Origin: CAZWSX01 sp964636985
GTDB taxonomy: Bacteria; Planctomycetota; Planctomycetia; Pirellulales; Pirellulaceae
Direction: 5' to 3'
Assembly (NCBI GenBank): GCA_964636985.1
Contig: CAZWSX010000033.1
Coordinates: forward strand, 1 to 62,561
Length of the DNA: 62,561 nucleotides
A program made the translations under genes and the position numbers. The notes under the pieces were generated by a model. That model searched no databases, was not told the DNA's origin, and was given only the letters and a program-made list of their open reading frames with translations. Positions 51,947-59,768 of this stretch are shown here, in pieces (the stretch's first letter is position 1; each line of letters starts with the position of its first letter).

Positions 51947-53470
51947 TCACATCTCCCCATGCCAAAACCACTCGCCGTCTTGAAGCTGGCGAAAGACCCA
52001 CAACCAACGCCCGGCATTGGTTTCAACGCGGTAGTAATCGCGGCAAACGTAACCGGTCTGCCACCAGCCCGCTTCAATCCGCTCCGGTCCCCAAGCGGCG
52101 GCAATATCGAATCGTGCTTGGTTCCAAAACAACACGAGCGGAGCCCCGTCGGGGAAAACGGCGATGACCTCCATGTGGCGTGGCTCCGGAAACAAAACCG
52201 CAGGGCGATCCCATACGTGATACTCAGTCACGGAGAATGTTCGTCGTTCAGATCGATGGGTTGCCGGCACCCATTGCACGGATCGTTCGGGAATAGGGCT
52301 AGGAAGAAGGTAGGGTGTGGCAACCACTTCTTCTCCCAAGCGGCTGCTTAAGCGGTTGATCAGCATGCCGAACTGCCGAGCGTCGTCTCGCAATTCACTT
52401 CCGGTAAATTCCTGCTGAGCTTGCTCCAGCGGGCCAACATTCAACGCCTCTAAAGAAAGTTCAACCACTGGCGCAGTAAATCGCCATTGTTCCAGTTGCA
52501 AGCGAAACAAGTCGCTGAGATGGTTAAAATCGTTCGTGGCTTCGCATAACCGCAGCACAAAGGAGATCGACGTGCGATCTTCCAAGGCAAAGCGGCACGC
52601 CAGGGCGCGCGTTCCCAATCGTTTTGGTTGCAACGTGCCGAGAAGTTTTTGCAGCAACAGGGACCACAACGGTTCGAGAACCTGCGGAGGGACGGGATCT
52701 TCTCCAAATGTTTTGGCGATCTCGTATTTGGGAGAAGGGTGACAAGGAGTGATCAGTTCGGACTCTTGTCCTATCAATTGATCGATCCGCAGGAGCGTTT
52801 CCAAGCCAAAGCGGCGGGCAAGCGACGCTCGATCCAAGGCAAGTATCTGGCCAATCGTCGCCAGCCCAAGGCGATGGAGTTTCGATAGCACCGTATCACT
52901 CAATCTCAACCCTGCTACCGGCAAAGCTTCAACCATGCAGTGGTCGTGAACGATGGCAGGACGCTGTGGACGTGTCAGAAAATGGGCCGCTGCCCAGGCT
53001 GATCCTATCGACCAAGCGATGGCAATGCGGCCATCAAAATGCTCGTGGGCCAGCCGCTCACCAAGCTCTCGGGCAAGATTCTGTTCTCCTGCAAAAAAGT
53101 GAGCCAGCCCCGTCACATCCATGACAAGGCATTCAGGCCTGATTGCATCCTCCACACCGATACAAAAGCTGAAGCGTTCACAACGCAGTGCCACTTGCAT
53201 GAGGGCCTGCAAATCGTGATCGGGCTGAACAGGTTCGATGACAATCCGATGGTGCGGGCGAATAAACGTTCGCGCTTCGGAGACCGGCATTCCCGAGCGG
53301 ATGCCCAATTTGGCGCCGTAGCCATTGCAATACGAAACGAATTCTCCGCGCTGAGTCCGCTCCGTGAGAAGCACGACTTGGCGCTGATAATCGGGATGGG
53401 CGGCGAGCAATCGCTGGAGCGGCCATTCAGGAAACCAGAGGCAAAGGAATCTTGGTTGTGGGGACTTCAT
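51947..53470 (-). CDS. imuB: ImuB-like Y-family polymerase homologue
   Basis: 507 residues. The N-terminal two thirds have the Y-family layout (LCLWFPEWPLQRLLAAHPDY, MDVTGLAHFF, IAIAWSIGSAWAAAHFL, ATIGQILALDRASLARRFG). The region with catalytic acidic residues in true polymerases is not conserved, as is typical of ImuB, which acts as a clamp-binding scaffold for DnaE2. The C-terminal third (about 400-507) is the ImuB-specific tail. It overlaps imuA by 44 bases at its start and is nearly contiguous with dnaE2. Confidence 0.9.
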   Translation of the reverse strand: MKSPQPRFLCLWFPEWPLQRLLAAHPDYQRQVVLLTERTQRGEFVSYCNGYGAKLGIRSGMPVSEARTFIRPHHRIVIEPVQPDHDLQALMQVALRCERFSFCIGVEDAIRPECLVMDVTGLAHFFAGEQNLARELGERLAHEHFDGRIAIAWSIGSAWAAAHFLTRPQRPAIVHDHCMVEALPVAGLRLSDTVLSKLHRLGLATIGQILALDRASLARRFGLETLLRIDQLIGQESELITPCHPSPKYEIAKTFGEDPVPPQVLEPLWSLLLQKLLGTLQPKRLGTRALACRFALEDRTSISFVLRLCEATNDFNHLSDLFRLQLEQWRFTAPVVELSLEALNVGPLEQAQQEFTGSELRDDARQFGMLINRLSSRLGEEVVATPYLLPSPIPERSVQWVPATHRSERRTFSVTEYHVWDRPAVLFPEPRHMEVIAVFPDGAPLVLFWNQARFDIAAAWGPERIEAGWWQTGYVCRDYYRVETNAGRWLWVFRQLQDGEWFWHGEM

Positions 53471-54143
53471 GGATCGTTCCCGTCAAGCTGTCGAGCATGA
53501 TGCGCACCTCCATGCGGCGTGGTTTTCCGTGACAAGACGCCACCTCAATCTGAAAACAAGGCGACCTGGTTCGAGACGAACAAGGCTGCACCTGCAAACG
53601 GACTTCCGCCCATGAAGGTTGAGAGCGGGCCTTCGCCGGCCGCGACAAAAAGCCGATCGCGCCGGACGATTCCGCCGCGAGTTGCAAACGGCGAAAAGAG
53701 TTGCTGCTCAAACGATCGAGGTTCGCCCACACCAATCGCACGCCGGAACAGCGCAGCGATTCTTCGCAGGCCCACAAGGCCTCTCGTTCGGTCGCGGGAC
53801 GCACGAGGACCACTCGTGTCAGGTCGAAGCCTAGGCTGGCCAGCGCCAGAGGGTGCAAAACCTGTCGATGGTCGATGAAAACAGCGCGATGTTTCGTGCC
53901 GACGACTTCGCGTCCCACTCGCAGAGAGAGGGCCACGGAACTGTGGGTTCCTTCGGCATTGAGCCATTCAATGAGGCTGCCCGCCTGCATTCCTTGGAGC
54001 GGCAATGTTTCATCGAGAGCGCGGCAACCAGTGGAAACAAGGCTTTTTGTGCCGCAGGAAAAGCTGCGTTCCCGTTTGCGAATTTCCTGCTGCAGGTCGG
54101 CAACGGTTTGCGTGAGCGTGCGAGGAAGCAGTGGGGCGGCCAT
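53427..54143 (-). CDS. imuA: ImuA-like RecA-fold protein
   Basis: 238 residues from ATG 54143, preceded by GGAGAG; an upstream ATG 54185 would place the start in the operator-like repeat. It shows a RecA-like core: TGCRALDETLPLQGMQAGSL, then a P-loop region without a canonical Walker A, HRAVFIDHRQVLHPLALASL, and RLVWANLDRLSSNSFRRLQL. ImuA/SulA-like proteins interact with RecA and ImuB during SOS mutagenesis. First gene of the cassette. Confidence 0.87.
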   Translation of the reverse strand: MAAPLLPRTLTQTVADLQQEIRKRERSFSCGTKSLVSTGCRALDETLPLQGMQAGSLIEWLNAEGTHSSVALSLRVGREVVGTKHRAVFIDHRQVLHPLALASLGFDLTRVVLVRPATEREALWACEESLRCSGVRLVWANLDRLSSNSFRRLQLAAESSGAIGFLSRPAKARSQPSWAEVRLQVQPCSSRTRSPCFQIEVASCHGKPRRMEVRIMLDSLTGTIHEVPTTKIPLPLVS

Positions 54144-54177
54144 TTTCGCTCTCCGGCAGTTTGCTTTCGGCACGAAT

Positions 54178-54193
54178 GTATACACACGTACAC
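54178..54193 (-). promoter_or_regulatory. candidate SOS operator before imuA
   Basis: The minus strand carries GTGTAC-GTGT-GTATAC, two near-identical palindromic hexamers 10 bases apart, 35 bases before the imuA start. imuA-imuB-dnaE2 is LexA-controlled in most phyla, and the position suits an operator. It does not match the E. coli, Gram-positive or alphaproteobacterial LexA boxes, so the assignment rests on position and symmetry only. Confidence 0.35.
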
Positions 54194-54450
54194 TATTCGG
54201 CGCATTATGAAAGCGGACTTGAGCGACGGCAAGTCTGGTCGGAAAACTTTTTTAAATGGAACGCAGCCGAAGCACTCGGCGCGCCGAAGAGAGAAGGCAA
54301 TTTGAAACACGGAGATCACGAAGGCCACGGAGAAATGGCAGAGAAAATCCTGTCTGTGCGTGGTTGAGTTCGCCGATCCAGAACGCGGCGAGGCTACGCA
54401 AGGTTGATCAATCGACTGATGATTGCCGTTTTTTGATTTGTGAAGTGAAG
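54194..54450. other. intergenic region with a degenerate ACGGAG-type repeat
   Basis: No gene seen. Around 54300-54360 the plus strand reads aaacacggagatcacgaagg and ccacggagaaatggcagag, resembling the dispersed acggag-rich repeats common in planctomycete and related genomes. The region also holds the promoter of the SOS cassette on the minus strand. Confidence 0.35.
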
Positions 54451-54741
54451 CTACATCCCCATCGTTCGAATGAAGTGAACGAGTTTTGGCAAAAGAAACG
54501 TCACCGTCACGTGGAATACGATCAAGCCCATGCCGATCATTGATGCCACAGGCGACAACCACGCCTGTGCCAAGAAACACCCCAGTACATAGAGCGCCGG
54601 CGCAACAAAAGGGACGCCCTTGGGACCTTGTCCCCATATCGCAAAATAAATTTTGCAGAGCGACGAAACGATGTCGACGACAAATCCCACCGCGATGAAC
54701 ACAACGCCCAGCACGTTGAGCGACCACAGCAACTGATCCAT
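54451..54741 (-). CDS. small three-helix membrane protein
   Basis: 96 residues from ATG 54741, with AGGAAGG at good distance. Three hydrophobic segments: SLNVLGVVFIAVGFVVDIVS, VPFVAPALYVLGCFLAQAWL and GMGLIVFHVTVTFLLPKLV. No charged active-site pattern. It starts 16 bases after the DUF1080 gene's stop, so both may be one transcript. Function unknown. Confidence 0.65.
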   Translation of the reverse strand: MDQLLWSLNVLGVVFIAVGFVVDIVSSLCKIYFAIWGQGPKGVPFVAPALYVLGCFLAQAWLSPVASMIGMGLIVFHVTVTFLLPKLVHFIRTMGM

Positions 54742-54757
54742 CGCTCGCCTTCCTCTT

Positions 54758-55969
54758 CTACTGCGCTGGAATCTCCGCCACATTCAGATTACGGAAGAAG
54801 ATATCGGTCGTCGGGTCGTGGGCTTGGATCATGAATGTGCCCGCTTCGACACGCAAACCCTTGCGCGGATTCGGATCGGGCTTGCGCGTATCGGTCCAGT
54901 CGGTGACCTGGTAACCGTTCACCCAAGTCGAAACGTGCGGGCCGTTGACCACGATGGTTTTTTGGAACCATGTTTCGTCGTCGGCTACTACCTTTCTCGC
55001 GTCGACGCGGCGGAAGACTCCACCGGTTCCGCAGTCGACGGGCTTGGTGCGATCGCCGTCTTTGAAGCCGTTGTGAATCTGGCTTTCGTAGCCGTTCATT
55101 TCTTCGCCTGGGATACAGCGAAAGAAGAGGCCCGAGTTAAGCGACTTGGCATTAGTCCGACATTCCAACTGCAACACAAAGTCGCCGAACTTGTCGGCCG
55201 ATTCAAGTTGTCCCTTCCCGTTTTGAACGTGAAGGTAGCCCTCTTTGTTCACGCTGAACTTGCCCGCCATCTTAGGGTACCCTTTCCAGCCGGTCAGGTC
55301 TTTGCCGTTGAACAGCGACTTCAAACCGAGCGGGCGAATCTTCACGTTCTTGAACGAAACCGCCCCCGTGTTGAATTGCAGCCCGATCAAGCCGCTGGCG
55401 ACTGGCTTGGGGTCTTTGTAATCGACTGTTGTTTCGCCGTCGCACTTGACACTCACTTGATCGCCGTTGACCGTGATATCGAACTGTCGCCACGATTTGC
55501 TGTCGAAATACTTCTCCACCTTCTTGCGGGCGACCAAGCTCCCTGTCGGAAACGGATTGTCGGTCGGTGCAATGTTGAGCTCGTAGCACTTGGTCACCAC
55601 ATCGTCGCGCGAAGCTACCGGTGGCGTTCGCAGGAAGACGCCGCTGTTCGTTTCCGCCGGAGCCTGGAAATCAACTTTCAATTGGTAATTCGCCCAGGTG
55701 CTCGTTGTGCAAAGCAGGCCCATTTCTCCTTTGGTGGCCCGGATCTCGCCGTCGGTCACCTTCCAGTCGACGTCGCTGTGGGCCTTCCAGCCAAACAGCG
55801 ATTCGCCATCGAACAAGAGCAGCCACCCCTCGGCTCGTTCTTCTTCGGTAAGCGCGTTGTCGGCGGCACTGGCCGTAGTCCATGCAATGGCCAGGGCGAT
55901 CGCACTGGCCAGGAAAATCATTGAGCGAGGGGGTTTCGGCGAGTAAAAACACCGAGCAGAGCGAAGCAT
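54758..55969 (-). CDS. secreted protein with two 3-keto-disaccharide hydrolase (DUF1080) domains
   Basis: 403 residues; signal peptide (MIFLASAIALAIAWTTASA) after a short basic start. Two concanavalin-like DUF1080 domains are in tandem: the first begins WLLLFDGESLFGWKAHSD (about 48-215), the second LKSLFNGKDLTGWKGYP (about 217-400). Each has the pattern GEMGLLCTTSTWANYQL or GDFVLQLECR, then a NSGVFLR or NSGLFFR strand and a QFDITVNGDQ-type strand. The family hydrolyses 3-keto-glycosides or binds glycans and is greatly expanded in planctomycetes. A polysaccharide role is likely. Confidence 0.9.
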   Translation of the reverse strand: MLRSARCFYSPKPPRSMIFLASAIALAIAWTTASAADNALTEEERAEGWLLLFDGESLFGWKAHSDVDWKVTDGEIRATKGEMGLLCTTSTWANYQLKVDFQAPAETNSGVFLRTPPVASRDDVVTKCYELNIAPTDNPFPTGSLVARKKVEKYFDSKSWRQFDITVNGDQVSVKCDGETTVDYKDPKPVASGLIGLQFNTGAVSFKNVKIRPLGLKSLFNGKDLTGWKGYPKMAGKFSVNKEGYLHVQNGKGQLESADKFGDFVLQLECRTNAKSLNSGLFFRCIPGEEMNGYESQIHNGFKDGDRTKPVDCGTGGVFRRVDARKVVADDETWFQKTIVVNGPHVSTWVNGYQVTDWTDTRKPDPNPRKGLRVEAGTFMIQAHDPTTDIFFRNLNVAEIPAQ

Positions 55970-56099
55970 GGCGGGGCCTCACGCGTGAGGAAATAGTTGC
56001 AATCGATTCCGAAGTATAATCAAATCGTCGAGCACGGTTGATCACAGGAGCTGTGCATCGGACTTTGCCTCAAGCCACTTTGTGTCGGAGTATCGAGCG

Positions 56100-57197
56100 A
56101 TGAACGTTCGTTGGACATATCGAGCCGCTTCGTACGGCGTTGCCCTGGCATTGGTTGGTTGGATCGGCGCCGCGATCGCGAGCGCCCAAGAGCCTCCCCC
56201 GCTGGCCAAGCACACCCGGTGGGTGACCGACGTCGCTTTCAATCGCGATGGCACGCTGCTGGCGAGTGTTGGCGGCGAAAGCCTAATGTATCGGCCGGGC
56301 GACGTGAAACTATGGAATCCGACGACCGGCGAACTAGTCGCCTCGCTGGAAAAACATCCGACGAATGTGTGGTCGGTCGCCTTCTCGAACGACGGGCAAA
56401 CGCTGATCACTTCCGGCTACGACGGCAAAGTGATTTTCTGGAACGTCGCCGAAAAAACTCCCAAGCAGGAACTTGCCCCGCACAAAAACTGGTGCCGAAC
56501 GGTGGCCGTCTCCCCTGACGGAAAATACGTGGCAACGGCAGGCGAAGATGGCAACGTGATCGTCTGGGACCTGGCCGGGATCAAAGAAATCAAAAACTTC
56601 AAAGCGCATGAGTCGGCTGTCTATCAAGTCGCGTTCAGCCCCGATAGCGCGACGCTCGCGACCGCGAGCATCGACAAGACGGCGAAGCTGTGGGACTGGC
56701 AAGCGGGAACCGAGAAGGCGAAGCTCGAAGGGCATGCCGACGCAGTGTGGACGGTGGCCTTTAGCCCGAACGGACAGCTCATCGCCACCGCCGGTGCCGA
56801 TCGCAAGATCAAGATTTGGGACGCTGCCGGTAAGGAGCAGTTCCAACTGGAAGGACACAAGGACTGGATCAGCCGCGTGACTTTCGCGCCAAACAGCATC
56901 ACGCTGGCGTCGGCCTCGCACGATCGATCGGTCAAGCTGTGGGACATGAACGAGCGAAAGGAAGTCCACAACTTCGGCCCGTATCAGAGCACGGTTTGGG
57001 CGGTGGCCTTCAATCACGATGGCTCGCTGCTGGCGACGGGCAGCCACAAGGACTCGCTGCGGCTGTGGAATGTCGCCGACAAGACCGAACGCTGGCCGCG
57101 TGCCGTTCCTGAAGCGAAACCAGCGGAAGCCAAGCCTGCCGAGGCAAAACCCGCCGAGCCCAAGCCAGAAGAAAAGAAACCTGAGGAAAACAAGTAA
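56100..57197 (+). CDS. secreted WD40-repeat protein
   Basis: 365 residues from ATG 56100 with GGAG upstream. A signal peptide (VALALVGWIGAAIASA) precedes seven WD40 repeats (blade endings VKLWNPTTG, VIFWNVAEK, VIVWDLAGI, AKLWDWQAG, IKIWDAAGK, VKLWDMNER, LRLWNVADK), enough for one closed propeller. The C-terminus is a charged tail of AKPAE repeats and KPEE motifs. WD40 proteins with signal peptides are a planctomycete speciality; this one probably scaffolds other periplasmic proteins. Confidence 0.9.
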   Translation: MNVRWTYRAASYGVALALVGWIGAAIASAQEPPPLAKHTRWVTDVAFNRDGTLLASVGGESLMYRPGDVKLWNPTTGELVASLEKHPTNVWSVAFSNDGQTLITSGYDGKVIFWNVAEKTPKQELAPHKNWCRTVAVSPDGKYVATAGEDGNVIVWDLAGIKEIKNFKAHESAVYQVAFSPDSATLATASIDKTAKLWDWQAGTEKAKLEGHADAVWTVAFSPNGQLIATAGADRKIKIWDAAGKEQFQLEGHKDWISRVTFAPNSITLASASHDRSVKLWDMNERKEVHNFGPYQSTVWAVAFNHDGSLLATGSHKDSLRLWNVADKTERWPRAVPEAKPAEAKPAEAKPAEPKPEEKKPEENK

Positions 57198-57227
57198 CCA
57201 GGTTCCATCTCCACGGACGGCTCGCCG

Positions 57228-59300
57228 GTGACGACACGCAAGACGCAGAAGCCGACACTACGCGTCGTCCGGCAATGGGCGGTCGAGTGGCTGCAAAAGC
57301 ACACCGAATCCGCCAGCTCCCTGGAAGACGTCGCCAGCGCCTACTTGCGCTGGCTCGGTGAATCGTCGCGGCCCTCACCTGATGAACCCGCTGCTGAGCT
57401 GGCTTGGGGCTGTCTCGAAAAGCACTATTCGACGGACCGCCCTGCCCTCTACGCCTGGGAGTATCTCCTGGCAGCTGCGCAACCTGGGGAGAAAACCCGA
57501 GCAGGCGTCTACTTCACGCCGTCCGTCATCAGCCGGTGGCTGGCTGCTGCTGCCTTAAGTGTGCTGCGCGATGCGGAAGCGGAATTCACGATCATCGATC
57601 CCGCTTGCGGCAGCGGGGCGATGCTTGCCGAAGCAATCAAATGCGGTTCGCAGGAATATCCATCAAGGCTTTCTTGTGATGTTTTCGGCATCGAAAAGAA
57701 TCGATCGACCGCCGCCATCGCCGCAGGCTTGCTACACGAGCCGGCGCCTTCGAGATCACGTCGTTCGGTGAAGATCTGCTGCGCGGATGCTCTGTCGTGT
57801 GCAAGTCTTGAGTCGCTCGGGATCGATTGCAAAGGACCGCTCGTTATCCTCGGCAATCCGCCGTACTCGACTGGCAAACGCAGCTTGGAAAAGGATTCTG
57901 CCCGACCGCGTTGGATCGACGGCCTGCTTGCCGACTATCGCACCGGCCTCGGCGAGCGAAAAAACGCGATCGCCGACGACTACGTGCGGTTCCTGCGTTG
58001 GTCGCAGTACCAGATCGAGCAAGCCGGCAGCGGTGTGCTGGCCATGATCACGAGCCGGACATTTCTCGAAGGGATTACTCACCGCCGGATGCGCGAGTCG
58101 CTTCGCGGGGCGTTCGGTAAACTTTATCTCGTGGACCTGGCAGGCGATATGTCGCGGAATCGTGATCCGCGACTGGAGCCCGACGAGAACATTTTTCCGA
58201 TTCGTTCTGGGACCGCACTATTGGTTTTTGTGAGAGGACTCGCCAGGAGCAAACGCGCGCACGGCGAGCCGGGCGCCGTTTTTTATCGCCGTTTAACCGG
58301 CACACGTAAAAGCAAACTCGAAGCGCTGGCAAACCAGTCTTTCGAAAAGATGGATTGGTGCCCTTGTCGCTCGGATGTCTGGGGGCAACCATCGTCCAGC
58401 GCCTGCTCCACCGGCGGCAGCGAATACGACTCGTGGCCATCACTCGACGGCGCGTTTCACGTGCGGATCTCGGGCGTGCAGTCCAAGAACGATGAGTTGT
58501 GGACTGCCGACACCCGAGAGGCCCTTGTTGAAAACATTCGCAATCAGGCGGGCTTCGAACCGGACCCAAGATTCATCCGTAAATATGGCGCGGCGCCGTT
58601 TGTGACGCGGTTTATCTACTACGATCCGCAGCGGATTGGCCGTGCGAGATTTGCGGGCATGCGGCACATGTTGCAGCAGAACGTCGGCTTAGTTTTCGCG
58701 AGGCAGTCGACAAACGACGGCGCCTACGACCAGGTGATGGCCACCCGCGATCTCATAGTCGATCGGTTCTTCTACAGCCGCCGCGGCACGCCCTACTTGG
58801 CTCCGCTCGTGCTCTACGAGGCCGACGGGCAACAAAGCAATTTTCGTCCCGAGTTTGTGCGTCGTTTCGTGGGATCGGAACGTTCGAGCGACGAGACGCT
58901 TTTCGCCGCCCTACTGGCTCTGCTCAGCAGCCGAGTTTATCGCGCTCATTTTGCCGAAAAACTGCGTCGCGATTTTCCGCGAGTTCCACCAGCGGTTGGT
59001 TTTGCGGCAATCGAATGTCTTGCCGCATCGGGAAAGCAGCTGATCGCATTGCACTGCGAAGCAGTGACGCCTGATGCGACGGATGAAGCAACGTTCTCGG
59101 TCGATGAACTGAGGCGCGCGGAGCGTTGGACGCTAGGTGGTTTCCGCGTCCTCAAGCGTTGGGGACGCGATCGCGCGATGATGCCGGTCGCCGACAACGA
59201 GCAGTGGCGACCGATTCTGCACAGATGGCGCGCGATCGAGCAAACACTCGATCGCATCGATCCGGTCGTGAGCGAACTCCTCGACCGCACTGCCAATTAG
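57228..59300 (+). CDS. N6-adenine DNA methyltransferase, type ISP-like, without nuclease or helicase
   Basis: 690 residues, GTG start at 57228. N-terminal helical part, then the methyltransferase: YFTPSVISRWL, the SAM motif IIDPACGSGAMLAEAI (Asp124), and the catalytic NPPY at 210-213. The C-terminal 300 residues match the target-recognition part of type ISP and related single-chain enzymes: RFIYYDPQRIGRARFAGMRH, VGLVFARQSTND, ATRDLIVDRFFYSRRGTPYL. No nuclease motif or helicase domain is present and no other restriction or BREX gene lies near, so it looks like an orphan methylase or the core of a larger lost system. Confidence 0.85.
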   Translation: MTTRKTQKPTLRVVRQWAVEWLQKHTESASSLEDVASAYLRWLGESSRPSPDEPAAELAWGCLEKHYSTDRPALYAWEYLLAAAQPGEKTRAGVYFTPSVISRWLAAAALSVLRDAEAEFTIIDPACGSGAMLAEAIKCGSQEYPSRLSCDVFGIEKNRSTAAIAAGLLHEPAPSRSRRSVKICCADALSCASLESLGIDCKGPLVILGNPPYSTGKRSLEKDSARPRWIDGLLADYRTGLGERKNAIADDYVRFLRWSQYQIEQAGSGVLAMITSRTFLEGITHRRMRESLRGAFGKLYLVDLAGDMSRNRDPRLEPDENIFPIRSGTALLVFVRGLARSKRAHGEPGAVFYRRLTGTRKSKLEALANQSFEKMDWCPCRSDVWGQPSSSACSTGGSEYDSWPSLDGAFHVRISGVQSKNDELWTADTREALVENIRNQAGFEPDPRFIRKYGAAPFVTRFIYYDPQRIGRARFAGMRHMLQQNVGLVFARQSTNDGAYDQVMATRDLIVDRFFYSRRGTPYLAPLVLYEADGQQSNFRPEFVRRFVGSERSSDETLFAALLALLSSRVYRAHFAEKLRRDFPRVPPAVGFAAIECLAASGKQLIALHCEAVTPDATDEATFSVDELRRAERWTLGGFRVLKRWGRDRAMMPVADNEQWRPILHRWRAIEQTLDRIDPVVSELLDRTAN

Positions 59301-59371
59301 CGGCTGTATCTTTAGCGACCGCATTTTTTAGCGGCCGTCTCTTTAGCGGCCGTCTCTTTAGCGGCCAGCGC
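59297..59371. repeat. 15-bp tandem repeat (ttagcggccgtctct, about five units)
   Basis: Units of 15 or 16 bases start at the stop codon of the methyltransferase gene and run into the 3' end of the small secreted protein gene. The central two copies are identical; the outer ones differ at a few positions. The last unit supplies the final GR-stop of that protein, so the array seems to be repeated copies of its 3' end. Confidence 0.75.
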
Positions 59372-59555
59372 GGCGACGGACGAAGTTGCCGTAGAAGTGG
59401 CCAGGACGCATCGGGCGTTGCTCGATCGGCATCGAGCGGATTTCAGCGCGGGTCACGCCAGGAGCACCAGGAACCGCCAAGGCGACGTTTTCAACCGCGA
59501 GGATCGAAGCAACGGCCACGCCGACGAACAACAACGATTTTACGATTCGAGACAC
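59358..59555 (-). CDS. small secreted protein
   Basis: 65 residues from GTG 59555, which has AGGAG 9 bases upstream; longer frames run into unlikely sequence. A signal peptide (SLLFVGVAVASILAVENVALA) is followed by about 40 residues, Pro/Arg-rich with GAPGVTRAEIRSMPIEQRP and a basic end RRRAGR. No family recognised. Its 3' end is built from the tandem repeat described at 59297. Confidence 0.6.
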   Translation of the reverse strand: MSRIVKSLLFVGVAVASILAVENVALAVPGAPGVTRAEIRSMPIEQRPMRPGHFYGNFVRRRAGR

Positions 59556-59707
59556 GACACGAACTCCTACAGGTGGGAAATCAACGAGGGACAGCCAATG
59601 CGCTCGGGGCGCCATGTCGTTGAAAAACAACGTCGCCAATAAGCGACATGGAAAGATACATTCAGGTTCGAAAGTGTAAACCTAAGGCTGGGAAAATCGT
59701 AATCTGC

Positions 59708-59727
59708 CGCCGTGACTAATCACGGCG
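59708..59727. terminator. hairpin between small secreted protein and M1 peptidase genes
   Basis: Perfect 8-bp stem CGCCGTGA / TCACGGCG with a 4-base loop, 42 bases beyond the peptidase stop. No T tract on either side, so terminator function is uncertain. Confidence 0.4.
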
Positions 59728-59768
59728 CCGGTGGCAACAATGGAATGATTGATGCCACTGGAACTCGG

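Noticed and set aside
54178..54193. E. coli-type LexA box before imuA
   Set aside because: A TGT-N10-ACA spacing is seen, but the E. coli box needs TGT-N8-ACA; kept only as an unassigned operator candidate.
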